Shown here piece by piece: positions 12,100 to 22,955 of a DNA stretch of 64,000 nt (position 1 is the first letter of the stretch; each line of letters opens with the position of its first letter). Made by a program: the position numbers and the translations under genes. Where the stretch lies: contig NOKP01000011.1 of NCBI GenBank assembly GCA_002682825.1, forward strand, positions 1,364,420 through 1,428,419, written 5' to 3'. The stretch comes from Neonectria sp. B-13. Lineage: Eukaryota; Ascomycota; Sordariomycetes; Hypocreales; Nectriaceae. The notes beneath the pieces were generated by a model. It worked only from the letters and a program-made list of their open reading frames with translations, did no database searches and was not told the DNA's origin.

Positions 12100-13000
12100 T
12101 TACATCATCAAGCGCCGTCCTCCGATACGACGAAGGAGCTTCTTCCGCGAGCTTACCTCAGCCTCACGGCGGAACCGTGTCCAGCTTCGGTCTCGCTCAT
12201 CCCAGTCCTTCATTTGCGCTTTGTGGTCGTCAGCATTTACACTTTGGTCGTTGACTGGAACCGAGATGACTTACATAGCCACCAGTCCCACTGGCGGTCT
12301 TCACGGATAAGAATATCATCGCCCGACTCGCGGGCAAGTCTTTCCTGGCGCGCCGTCGCAGCGGCGACTTCCCCAACCAAGTATGGATCCTCAAGAGGAC
12401 GAGACAACGGCTCGTTGCGCTCCTGTGGCTGTGACGGCTCTTCTATGATGCGCTCGGAAACAACCCGTCGCATGCTGTCCACAGCGGGCTGTGCGCTCGC
12501 CCGTCGCTGAGCCACACGCTGATACTGCCGGGCGTTCGGGTTGCTGCTGACGGAGGACCATGTTGCAATGCGGAAGTTGTTCAAGTTCGGGACGCTTCGC
12601 AACGGGGCAGAGGGAACCGGAGGGAGGCCGATGGTCTGCTGGCGGGGCGTTGATGTACCGCTTGGGAGCAGGGACGTCGTCGATCCGGAGACGTCAGACC
12701 GGTTGTTTGGCGGCGAGTACGGTGGCACGGCTTCGGGATACGGAGCGACGGAGTGGTAAGAGGGCGCTTCCGATACTGAGTAAGATGGGGTCAGTTACGG
12801 TGGTCTCGTGCCGAAAGGTGGTCTCCACAGGCAGTTCGTGCCCGGAGACTGGTTGCAGCCGAAATATGATATCGATATGACATCGATATGACGTGCAGCA
12901 AACGACTTCCGAACTCACCATATGAAGGAGCAGTAGATCGAATCGAGGCGGTTTCGAAGTCTTCGGCGCTGTAGCGCGGAGTAGCAATAGCGCCGGTCAT
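12100..13000 (-). CDS. Conserved-looking hypothetical protein, PY-rich
   Basis: Minus-strand exons 13000-12919, 12775-12275 and 12218-12100 join in frame to 233 aa (introns 143 and 56 bp). It starts MTGAIATPRYSAEDFETASI, followed by short Tyr/Pro-rich stretches (APSY, EAPSYHSVAPYPEAVPPYSP). After a Ser/Thr/Pro linker comes a helical, charged C-terminal half ending QWDWWLSQMKDWDERDRSW and a basic tail (KKLLRRIGGRRLMM). No signal peptide or membrane segment is visible. I do not recognise a named family. An AG acceptor just upstream of the ATG (near 13086) suggests a 5' UTR intron or a further upstream exon, so the start is provisional. The gene is convergent with vma3. Confidence 0.65.
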
Positions 13001-16000
13001 GATGGAAGTGGCCGAGGCAGAGGACACGGATGGGAACGAGGCAGAAGAGGGGCAGGGCAAGTCGGCTTGAGCATCTGTTTGTTCGGAGACAACTATCAAG
13101 AGAGACGGGGGTTAAGTATGTGACGGAAGCTGGCCAGAGGTTCACGTCGAGAGTTTGAGTGGGAGGTTGAAAGGTCAAGAGGTCAAGTGAACGTTTTGAT
13201 GGACGATGGAAAGACAGACGGTGGAAAGGTAAGTGAGACTCGGAGTGGGAACGGTGACCTTTCTCTTTTGGGCTGAAAGTAAGACAGGAGGGTCAGAATG
13301 CACAGCTGTTAATGCACTGCCGCGGGTAAAGATTGCATGCAGGGAGGGCGCCAGGTGGGAGGAGGGAGGTGGGAGAGTTACAACCAGGCGTGTCTGGGGC
13401 GGCAAGGCGGCACCGTAACACGATGGAAGTACTCCGGGCCCTTGGCTTCTGCTGGGCCCTGGATGGCACAGGACGATCGGGACAAGCTCCAAGTTCAAGC
13501 CCAGCCCAGCCAAGCCAAGCTTGCCAGCTTGCGGGCTGGGCTATCCGCATCCCGTCGTGGGCGTGGCGTGGGACTGCAGTGGAGGTCGGGGAGAGAAGGG
13601 GGGGTTGCACTGGAGAGATGCGGGGACACGTGAGAGGCCACGAAGGATGATGCTGTGAACAAGCCAAACGACAGCACCATGACGCGCTGTCCGAGACATA
13701 ACATGGAACTCTTTTCTGCGCCTGAGCTCGTGGCTTGTGAGGGCGGCCAGTCTCAGTGCCTATCAGTGATCTCAAGCCTGCTCTGTCTCGCGGTGCTCAC
13801 GAGACGTCCTTCTTGGTTGCTCGCCTCGACGTGACGATCACCATGATCCACGCCTCGGGAAACAAGTGCGACGGAGCGGGATCGGGATTTCATAGCCCAC
13901 AGCACAGCACAGGAAACCCATCCCGCTCGCACTGGAAGACTGCTCTCCCGAGCTCAGCTCAGGCCTGGGTCTGTCCCTTGGGGCCCTGGCGGCGCAGCCG
14001 GCCGTTCGCCTAAATGGGAATGACGAGCTTCTACAAATGCTTCCACACAGCGATAGCGGGGTATCGCGGGCTGGATTCCGGGTCAAACAGGGCTGGCGGG
14101 GCTATCAGACTCAGTATCGGGCTTTGTGTGAGTGTCCGAATAGCAATAGCGGGGGTCTGGGCGCTGTGGTGTAGCCTGTGGGTCACTGATCGGGCAGTGC
14201 GCGCAGGGGGGACCGGGTTCGGTGCTTGGGTCCGGTGGGGACGAGACCATCGATAAGGCCTCGAGAGCCTCTCATGCCTCTCTCTCATGCCTCTGATGAG
14301 GGGTGTTCCGACCGGCGACCGGGGCCCTGTTCCACTGTGATGGCCCCTGCAAATTCCCGTTCGTTGGCGATGGTGCCTTTCTGTTGACCAAGAAAGCCAA
14401 ACGTGTGGCAGAATGGTGGACCTCGATGATGTCTTTGATGCCGACTTTACATGCTGCATCTGTCGTGGCCACCGGTGTGCCTTGGATGACCCCTGGTTGT
14501 GAGTGATGCCGAGTTTCGAATCTCCAGTCATTATCCTCCTTGGTCGTCATACACAACCCACCCCGAGGGCATCGTATTTTGTTGGACATGATGCAGGACT
14601 GCACATCGTGTTGTTCCAACACGACGGCCACTTGACCGAGACCCAACTTTGGCTGCCAGCTGCCCCTCCCCCCACTATCTAGAGGGGGGGGGGAAGGAAA
14701 TAGTGTGGTTGTCGTGCTTGTCGCTGTCGTCCAAAGCAGCAAGGGTTAACGACCCTCCAGTCCTCGAGCTACTGCTGTAAGGTTCGACACCAACTAGACA
14801 GAGGTATGTGAGTGTGTCTGGACCAGCCTGAGTTGTTTCTAGTCTTCGGGTTGAAAGGGGGTCGGGGATCGCCGCGCTGCTGGGACCTGATTTGCGTCTC
14901 GTTGCATGCATCATCATACAGGACTTCCATACGGGATAATCGTTACTTATGCAGGAACAGCCAAGTTAACGACAGTTGCACAGATACACTTGGACTCTGC
15001 TGAAGGATAGCTCTGCAAACTGGACTTGACCACCTTTACTCCTCCTCATGTCACTTCTCTACCCCTCCCGCCAGAGGCGCCGCTCCCGGGGAACCTAGAA
15101 GCCCCTAAGACTGGGAAAATGGGTCATCCGGACCGAGCCCATCCCCCCGGGCGCCGCGAGACGGCGACCCGTTCTGTGTGCAGTCGGTGGGACTAGAGAT
15201 CCAGGGGGACGAACCACCGCCCACCAACCCAAGATATGCAGCACACTTGGGGGTTGCCTCGACCTGCCAATCTGGGGCTCCTGACCAGGGCGGCGCACCT
15301 ATTATGAGCTGCTGACGTGCGTTGTGTGTGCGGCGTGCCTAGCAGCATCCACGGCGGTGTCTCTCGGTTCTGTGGGCTTTTAATGGTGGTAGCCCTTTGG
15401 AACCCCGTGAGACTTGCAGGTCTCACTCTACCCATGTCACCAACCAGGCGGCTGCTTCGGCTTTTGGTCCTGGAAAGTGGCCGGATTCCCCCCGCAGCCA
15501 AGATCTTTGGATTTGGTTTGCATGATAAGGAAACGCGGCTGCTGGAGAATCGGGACTGGTTCGCAGAGTGTGGCCTTTCTTTGTCTGTTACCCGACCGAA
15601 CCGACGTATAAAGAATGGGGAACTAGGAGGGGTTAGATCCGCCCGGTGAGGTACGGAAGTCTCTTTGGTTGGACAAAGACAGACCGACAAATGTTTGAAG
15701 CTTAACAAAGACCTAAAATAGTTGAGCGCGGCCTTGGAATGGTTCGTCGACTGGGATGGAGGCATTCTTTCGAGCCTTTGGTTCATGCGTACACCTAGAT
15801 AAGTAGGTTGGCAAGGTAAGGTCCTACGGCATCGCGGAGTAGTACTTGCTAGTACGTCAGTATATAAGTAGGTACTTCGTAAACTTAGCTTAGTTACAAA
15901 AGGTCTCTGGAGTAATTCGCAGTTGAAAAATCAGCCAGGGGGAACATCTCTTATAGAGAACAACAAACAGAGAGCCTGTTGCGTTAAGATCGACCATGCA

Positions 16001-16296
16001 TTGTTTCGCTCCTTCCACAGTGCTATTTTTGCTATTGTGAGCTTTGCCCAATGGAATTAACAGTTGAGCATTTGACTTTGGCTTGCCCCACATTCGACTT
16101 GCGGTTGGGTTTAATGGAGGTACGTACCGGTCGCGTCTTCACTGGACGCGACTGCGCAGCTCGACATTTCCAACTTTTCGACATTGTCAATCCGATTTCA
16201 AGCGGCGTCGCGAAGAACAGAAACCAAGTCTAGCATTTCGCTTTGCCTCACTCAACGTCTACATCTGCAGCCTTCTCACAAGCCGTCCCTGCTCCG
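13001..16296. other. Long divergent intergenic interval
   Basis: 3.3 kb between divergent genes. ORFs up to 197 codons exist on both strands, but they lack family features and overlap each other. It holds a G10 run at 14684-14693, TAGGTAC-like sequence near 15780-15880, a GGTACGTACC palindrome near 16119-16128, and the ACGCG inverted repeat listed separately. Confidence 0.6.
16130..16152. promoter_or_regulatory. ACGCG inverted repeat (MluI cell-cycle box-like) upstream of nse4
   Basis: GTCGCGTC (16130-16137) and GACGCGAC (16145-16152) form a perfect 8-bp inverted repeat with a 7-bp spacer, about 145 bp upstream of the nse4 ATG. Each arm contains ACGCG, the core MBF site in yeasts. Confidence 0.5.
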
Positions 16297-17693
16297 ATGC
16301 CGACCCGCATGCACGACTCTGACGAGGAGTCCCGATCACCCTCCCCGTCCTCGCAACCCACGTCAGCGCAACGCACTCTGGCAGTGAGGCAACGGGAATC
16401 CAGTCGCAACGTCTCCGGCTCAAAGAGGAAGCGTGCCGACACCAGAACCGGCGAGGGATCCAGCCGTCGACGACGAACAATCGACCCCGAAGATGAAAGC
16501 GACGACGACGACGAAGCAGAAGGCGGCAATGTGTACGACCCAGACCAACCGTTGGACCAGCGGCGAAAGGTTCAGCAAGGATTCAGAGACCTGCTTCGCG
16601 ACATCACGGAGAACACCGAAGAATACCTCCAACCCGACTCACGAGGCTTGCACGAGGCCATCTTGAAGGCTGATGAGCTCACAAAACAAGTTCGACAGAC
16701 AACTGAGGCCACCATCGATTCGCGACTTCTCGTCAGCACAACCGACTTATCATACAGGAAAACGCTGCGCCTTACACAAGGAAGTCTGGCTCAAGGTATC
16801 GACGTGGATGACTTTGTGTCTAAATGCATCACCTACATGCGCCAAGGCAGGGGAATCAGTGACGACAACGCCCCGGATCTTTCAAGCACTCAGCGTCAAA
16901 GGAGAAGGACAACCCGCGATGCCGAAAACGGGGAAGATGAAATTGGCGACGAGGGCGATATGATGAACTGGCCGCACCTGGGTCGTTTCGCATCGTTGCC
17001 CTATATCAGACGACCAGCGCTGCCTGGCTTCCTCTTGGGCCCGTTATCAGTCGAAAAGAAGGCTCGCAAGATAGCTAAACGAAGCGCGCCATTCCGGCCA
17101 AACAACTTGACCGAAACTCGACCCGAGGTTCTTAACGTCGAGGACCTTGCCAAGAGGGAGAACGACTTGACGGCAATCTGCGGCAAAATACTCCAGCAGC
17201 TCATCGACCTTCAAGCAGATGTTCAGGAGGCAGTGGAGGGGCTAATAGATGACGACATGGAAGATCGGGAGAGAAATATGATTATGCACCAGCATGGTCT
17301 TAGGAGTACGGGAGGCATCGATCTGATGCGGTTTGTGGTCAATCCAAAGTCTTTTGGCCAAACCGTCGAGAACTTGTTCTACGTCAGTTTTCTCATTCGA
17401 GACGGACGAGTCGAGATTGATTTTGATGAAGACGAGATCCCAGCTTTGGGTGAGCATTATTTCCAGACAAAATATCCGAATGACTCCTAACAACGTGTGC
17501 AGCGCCTGTTGATCGAGAGCCAGAGGAGGAGGGCACCGTCCGGCATAACGCGTCCAAGCATCAAGCCATTCTGTCCATGGACATGGAGACTTGGCGTGAC
17601 ATCATTGATACTTTTGGTCTCAAGGAGCCTATGATTGCTCATAGGAAAGAAACGAAACACGGGGGCCCCGGCGCACGGGGCTGGTATAGTTGA
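16297..17693 (+). CDS. nse4: Smc5-Smc6 complex kleisin subunit Nse4
   Basis: Exons 16297-17449 and 17503-17693 (53-bp intron) give 447 aa. The first 85 residues are disordered and acidic/basic ([16 protein letters not shown]). The N-terminal Nse4 region follows ([20 protein letters not shown]), then [16 protein letters not shown]. The C-terminal winged-helix kleisin domain begins at [20 protein letters not shown] and [14 protein letters not shown], and continues in exon 2 with [15 protein letters not shown]. Without splicing the protein would stop just after the intron start and lose this last helix pair. Nse4 bridges the Smc5 and Smc6 heads and binds Nse1/Nse3, acting in DNA repair and chromosome segregation. 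The ATG at 16297 is the first true ATG in frame. Confidence 0.95.
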
Positions 17694-18378
17694 GCGCTTT
17701 TGACAACTAAACGCATTGTTCCAAGGGAATGCTGCACTGCATAACTGGACCAGTTGTCACAACATGCTGGATTTCTTTGTTCCTTGCTGCGGTCACATGC
17801 CGCGCCACTGCTGTGCACAGGCCTGTCTTGTGGGCAAAATGGTGTTGGGGTCTTTGTTCTGTGCCAACCCTTGTTTTTGATTCATAATAGCCACGACTCA
17901 GACATTGGTTCATGCGGTGTTATACCCCGGCTCAATGACCACGACTATTGCCCTCAAAGAAGAATGGGCCATTTATTCTTAGTGCCCGAGACTGGTGATG
18001 AAAGAGGATGAGGTCGGACAAGTCGGCGAAGGCGTCTCCCTTCAGTTGGTGCCCAGATGTGGTTACTTTAACGAGAACCCCCTAAAAACCATGAACCGGC
18101 CATTCGCTTTCTTCACATGTCCCGCTGCCCAAAGCATCCCATCCCATCTATTTGTTCTTTAGCTCCCTGGCGAGCTTTACACCTCCATATTCGGAGCCGC
18201 GAACTTGGTTCAGCGACAAAGAACTATATCTCCCCTCACCACCACATTCCTTTCTTCTAAACCCACATCATATTTAATCATTCTCGTTCTGAACTTGAAA
18301 GGATATTGTGAGGTTCAGGTCGACGGGAACAAAAGCCTCCCAACGAAACTCGCCGGACCACATACAGGCTCGAACGAC
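17694..18378. other. Intergenic / leader of the next gene
   Basis: About 685 bp between tandem genes. The last 170 bp is open in frame with the downstream ORF but has no in-frame ATG before 18379, so it is read as 5' UTR. Confidence 0.55.
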
Positions 18379-21300
18379 ATGGACCACGTTGATTCACGAT
18401 CGACGTCTGTCGAAGGGTTGACTGAATCGTACGTGCATCTTGAAAAACAACTTCGTTCGGTATCACCGCCTGAAGACAAGCCCATTCAAGCCGACGAGGC
18501 TACCACAAAGCCTTCTCAATCCGAACCGGCTTCTACCAGCCAGTCTGTTGAAGCATCTAAGGCTACGATGCAGTCCTATGATTCAAAACCAAAGCCCGAC
18601 GACGAGCCTACTGGAGAGAATGGAGGTCTTGTCGAATCTTCTCAATCTGAACCTTCGTCTATCAAAGGGGTTGTCGAAGGACCTGAGGCCACTCTGCAAG
18701 CTCGCGGGTCGAAATCAAAGCCCGATGGTAAGCCCAGTGGAGAAGATGAGACCCCCCCAGAAGCTCTAGATCCAATTCCAGCGCCTACCGACCAACCCGT
18801 TGAAGAAGATGTGGCAATCAAAGAATCTCCTTGTTTGGAACCAAAGTCTGAAGATGAACCTATTGAAAGGGTTGCGGCTTCAACAGAGCCTCGTGAATCG
18901 GAACCGATGTCTGTCAACCTGCTCGTTGGAACACATGAGGCCCCTGAAGCTCGCCCTAAGCCAAAATTGGGTCTCAAACTGCCCGAAGACGATGGGGCCC
19001 CTGTGGAAAAGCTTGCTTCCATACCTACACATGCCAACCTGCCTGATCATGGAGATTTCAACGCTCAAGAACCCACTTGTTCTTCCACGATCATCTTGAA
19101 CCAGCTCAAAAAGACCGTAGTCAACAAAATACATGCTATCTCCTCCGAATACTCAACAAGGTCTTACGTGGAGGATATCAAGACCGAGTTTTCTAAGGTG
19201 GAACATAACTGCAAACCACATTCCGCCGAACTCGCTCGCTCTATCAAGGAGCTTGGGAAATTGACAACCGAGCAAGTCAGCAAAATCGCCCACCATACGG
19301 CTGAGATCCATGAGCATTATGCCAGGCTGTTCTCCTGGGTTTTTAGGGACCTCGGAAGACATCTCAAGTATGCTGAAGAAGATTGGAATGCCAGCAATGA
19401 AGAGGTGGAAGCCCTTCAACAAGAGTCGGAAGACCTGAAACAGGAGTCGAAAGCCCTTAAACAAGAGTACGCGGGGCTTGAGGACGAAATTGAAAACTTG
19501 AAGGGACAACTGGAGGAGGCACAAAACAATGGCGCAAACATTGGCCCCATTGGTCACACTTCCTCCTATAAGATCGAATCGGAGGATATCATCAAACAGC
19601 ATTTCCATAACATATTGGCCCACGACTCGGGCATCACGCCGGGGCAGAATCTCCAAGATCGCTCAACGCATCCGTTGGAGCATCAGCCGTGGCGTCATGA
19701 TGACCTTTCTTATGCACGCTCGATGATTCAGGATGAGCAAGCAGCGGTGCCGGAAAGATCCAGCAAAGGGAATAAGCAAGGGGGCTCTACAGCTGAGCAG
19801 GAGAGCTCTCCAAGTTACGAGGGAAACTCCACGGCTGAGTCTCTACAGCGCCTCACCAAGACACTATCCTGGGCTGATTCTCCGGATCGCGACGAGGTAG
19901 AAAACGCTCTCCAAAAGGCGGCTAAGCGAAAATCTGGCCTCCGCCGTAGTGTTCTGAATCGCAACCTGCATTCGCAACGGGAATCGGACGAGAAATGGGG
20001 TTCACCAGTGGACAGTCCTTCATCCCCACTACGATCCATGCCGCGGAACGAACATGACATGGCTACTTCCACCAACCTGGACGATGAGCTGCAAGGTCTC
20101 AACTCCCCTCGTTTCCCAAATCCTATACGGACCAAGACGCGTCGTCGCCCTTCGTCTATCATCCCACCTTCTCCATGGGCAATCACGGCAAACTCAGACA
20201 AAATTGACGAATTCGTGCGGAATTTGCAAATCCATAAGAATGCTTTTAACGATTCAATTAAAGAGTATGAGAAGATGATTCAGGGGTGCGAAGAGGACGC
20301 TACAAAACTTCAGGACACTCTGGGCCCTGAAATCTTGAAAGAACAGGATGTCAAAAAGAGCATCGAGGAGAACTCAAGCAAGATAAATGATTTGCTCAAG
20401 ACCAACGATTCACGTGGCGAGGTTTTGAATATTCACAGCCAAGTCAAGGATGCCGCCTTAGAGCTGGGCGTCCAAATCGAGCGGAAGAACGGCCAGAAAC
20501 GAGAATTGGTCCTTTTGCATACACTCCGGGAGACCATACAGACTCATTGGGACGAATTGTGCCCTCCGATCAAAACCTTCGACGCGCTGCTGGTGTGGTT
20601 CAAAGAGCAGCTGGGGTTGGCCAAGTCACAGCCCAAACGACTCTCTAGGATGCAGTCGTTTGCTATGCAGGCCCCCCTGAGTGGAAGATTGTCGTTCATT
20701 GCTTCTCCTCCTCTGATACAGAGCTCGAAATCACACCGCTTTTCTCTGACTGAAGGACGTTCTCCAGCTGGAGGTCAGAAATTCCCCGGTTCTCCTTTTC
20801 CGGCTGGACGACTAGAATCGCGCCTTTCTTTTCCTGTGGTCGCGAGTTCGAAACTACCCGGGTCTCCTCCTCCTCCCAGAGTGCCGAAACCACACCGTTA
20901 TTCTTCGCCGCCGATGCCGAGCGTTGCAGAGGCGCCACGTTCGTCTGTTAGGAACCTTGGCCAGGGCCATGAATCCGAATCCGAGGAGTGGTGCTACCCA
21001 AGGCCAACACGAAGTGATCAAGAGAAAGATCAAGAAGAAGAAAAAGAGAAAAGTCAAGAAAACGACCAAAAGAGTGTTGGTATGAGTGATCTAGAGCAGA
21101 ATGCCGATGTCTTCCTGCCCCAGCACCATACGAATGATGGGGATAGTGATGGAGAGAGTGATTGCATGAGTGATCTAGAGCGGAATGCAAATATCTTGCT
21201 GGGTCGGCCCAATACACCAAAAACAAATCAGACAAATTTGGGCAGTTTCCTCTGGCACTTCATCAACATGCAATTCTGGGCCTGGAGGGAACTATTCTCA

Positions 21301-21873
21301 TTCCTGTTTGGGCACATTGGGCTCGTCAAGCCGAAACCCGGCAAGAAGGTCGGCGACGTTCCATGGCAGGCGTTGTGGACGGTGCTGTACCACTGCCTGC
21401 TGGCGATGACGATTCATGTGTACTTTTCGAGCCGACGCGAGCGGAACATTTGGCTGGAGGCAAACGGGCTGACGAGGAACTACATGCTGCGGAAATACCG
21501 GGACCAGCAGGCGTGGCCGTCCAGCTCTGGGATTGACTGGGATTTCCTATGGCTGCGAGATATCTGGCACCTTGCAAGTAACATGTGGGCGGTTATTGTC
21601 GGTTGGTTCAAGCAGCTTGTACTGTGGATGTACAATTTCAGGACGGCCAGAAAGTTGGCATTGAAATTACAAGATGCTTGGGGCCTTGCGGCTAGCGTAC
21701 GAACGGCTATGGGAGGCTTCGTCTGGCAGTTTTGGCCGGCGATTGGTGACGTTGTGATTATTTGGCTTGTCTCCTTGTTGGTCGGGTCGGGTTGGTTTGC
21801 GAGGCCAACTGATGAGACTTTGCTGGTGTCTCGGAAAGTTGAGTGTCAGATAGTGGACGATGAGGAGCTTTAG
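18379..21873 (+). CDS. Large repeat/coiled-coil protein with C-terminal membrane segments, unknown function
   Basis: Uninterrupted 1164-aa ORF from the first in-frame ATG. Residues about 35-210 are degenerate acidic repeats of about 40 aa (SQSEP..., KPKPD..P.GE). Coiled coil near 335-385 (EEVEALQQESEDLKQESKAL), then a Ser-rich basic linker, a second helical block near 610-755 (EYEKMIQGCEEDATKLQDTL ... HWDELCPPIKTFDALL), and a proline-rich section. A 28-residue tandem duplication centred on MSDLE.NA occurs near 902-945. Three hydrophobic segments lie near 995-1015, 1067-1086 and 1117-1140, with Trp-rich loops between. The layout suggests a membrane-anchored protein with a long soluble N-terminal part, perhaps nuclear-envelope or ER. 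I do not recognise the family and assign no function. Confidence 0.75.
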   Translation: MDHVDSRSTSVEGLTESYVHLEKQLRSVSPPEDKPIQADEATTKPSQSEPASTSQSVEASKATMQSYDSKPKPDDEPTGENGGLVESSQSEPSSIKGVVEGPEATLQARGSKSKPDGKPSGEDETPPEALDPIPAPTDQPVEEDVAIKESPCLEPKSEDEPIERVAASTEPRESEPMSVNLLVGTHEAPEARPKPKLGLKLPEDDGAPVEKLASIPTHANLPDHGDFNAQEPTCSSTIILNQLKKTVVNKIHAISSEYSTRSYVEDIKTEFSKVEHNCKPHSAELARSIKELGKLTTEQVSKIAHHTAEIHEHYARLFSWVFRDLGRHLKYAEEDWNASNEEVEALQQESEDLKQESKALKQEYAGLEDEIENLKGQLEEAQNNGANIGPIGHTSSYKIESEDIIKQHFHNILAHDSGITPGQNLQDRSTHPLEHQPWRHDDLSYARSMIQDEQAAVPERSSKGNKQGGSTAEQESSPSYEGNSTAESLQRLTKTLSWADSPDRDEVENALQKAAKRKSGLRRSVLNRNLHSQRESDEKWGSPVDSPSSPLRSMPRNEHDMATSTNLDDELQGLNSPRFPNPIRTKTRRRPSSIIPPSPWAITANSDKIDEFVRNLQIHKNAFNDSIKEYEKMIQGCEEDATKLQDTLGPEILKEQDVKKSIEENSSKINDLLKTNDSRGEVLNIHSQVKDAALELGVQIERKNGQKRELVLLHTLRETIQTHWDELCPPIKTFDALLVWFKEQLGLAKSQPKRLSRMQSFAMQAPLSGRLSFIASPPLIQSSKSHRFSLTEGRSPAGGQKFPGSPFPAGRLESRLSFPVVASSKLPGSPPPPRVPKPHRYSSPPMPSVAEAPRSSVRNLGQGHESESEEWCYPRPTRSDQEKDQEEEKEKSQENDQKSVGMSDLEQNADVFLPQHHTNDGDSDGESDCMSDLERNANILLGRPNTPKTNQTNLGSFLWHFINMQFWAWRELFSFLFGHIGLVKPKPGKKVGDVPWQALWTVLYHCLLAMTIHVYFSSRRERNIWLEANGLTRNYMLRKYRDQQAWPSSSGIDWDFLWLRDIWHLASNMWAVIVGWFKQLVLWMYNFRTARKLALKLQDAWGLAASVRTAMGGFVWQFWPAIGDVVIIWLVSLLVGSGWFARPTDETLLVSRKVECQIVDDEEL
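18480..19000 (+). repeat. Degenerate in-frame repeats (about 120 bp period)
   Basis: Successive units share Ser-Gln-Ser-Glu-Pro, Val-Glu, Ala-Thr and Lys-Pro-Asp/Gly-Glu signatures, inside the N-terminal part of the large coiled-coil protein. Confidence 0.6.
21082..21199 (+). repeat. 84-bp tandem duplication in coding sequence
   Basis: ATGAGTGATCTAGAG occurs at 21082 and again at 21166, followed in both by similar codons (NADVFL / NANILL). Confidence 0.8.
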
Positions 21874-22955
21874 TAGAGGGCGCCTGAGATTCCGTGCAGC
21901 TGAGGGGTATGCTAGGTGAAATTGGAATTTGTCTCTTTCTTGTAATCAACTCGAGAATGACATGTATGGTGGTGTTGTCCACGGATATTTGGAAGCAATG
22001 ATGGAGTCAGGATGCCTGTTAAGAGAAGGCGTCGTTGAGATACAGACGACAGCTAACCAGACCCTGCGTCACTAGCCCGAGACCGGCAAATGCCTCCATT
22101 TAATTACAGAGGGCATTCGTATTTGGAATACGTTGATGTCGCGCGCTGCAATTGGTAGGAAAGTCAACCCCGGCGGAGACAGACATGCAGGCCAGGAACG
22201 GATGCTGACAGGCGACTGCACGCGTTGAGCTTCTGGAAGGCATCTGATGATCGCTGGGACTAAGCTAGGCAGACTAGATTGGTTGACAAAGCATGGATGG
22301 AATCAATGCAAAAGACCGAGGGTTTTGATTTGGAAACTTGCATGCGTACCTAACTTGTTTCATTGTGGGATGGGACGAGATTCTGGCTTTGCCGGGGTAC
22401 CAGGTAGATTTGGAATCACCCCCCGAACCTCGGCATCCTTCCCTGGCACACAGCAAAGCCCGGTTTTGGCGGACTGTGGATTCGGCCGAGGCCGTGACAA
22501 CAAGTGGGCCGACGGTCGCTAGCACCAGTGGCTACTAAGTAGTAGTGTTCGACCAGAGACCTGGGACCGGCGCGGTGTTGATGTCATTGCTTGAGTACTC
22601 CGAACATGTACAGTTTACGCACGCATCACAGTCTGGTCTCGGATCGAATCTTGCCATATTACCAACCAGGAAACAAGCCGCACCCATTGGGCCGTTTCCC
22701 GCGGACCCAATTGCTGATATCGTGATGATGATGCGGGCGCCACGTCGGTGCGCTTCGCCGAGCCTGCCTTGGAGCTTGTCTTTGTATTCCTACTTAAACG
22801 CTGCGTCGCTCGCCCCATTTTCAAAAGCTTCATTCCCATTCTCGACCTCATCCCCAACACTCCAACTCAACACTGTCAACCCTCTCCACAGTCGACTCTC
22901 TGTCCGCCCACAGCATCGCACCTTTACCTCCTCTCAGCCACGCCACGCAGCAGCC
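21874..22955. other. Intergenic; part may be coding for a long form of the next gene
   Basis: About 1.1 kb. From 22725 the frame is open and continuous with the DUF4336 CDS, and may encode a mitochondrial presequence. Upstream of 22700 nothing is recognised. Confidence 0.5.

Noticed and set aside
14680..14700. G10 run as a possible quadruplex
   Set aside because: A single homopolymer run without the other G-tracts needed; may also be a sequencing artefact.
15193..15786. 197-codon minus-strand ORF in the 13-16.3 kb interval
   Set aside because: No domain, biased composition, overlapping + strand ORFs of similar quality.
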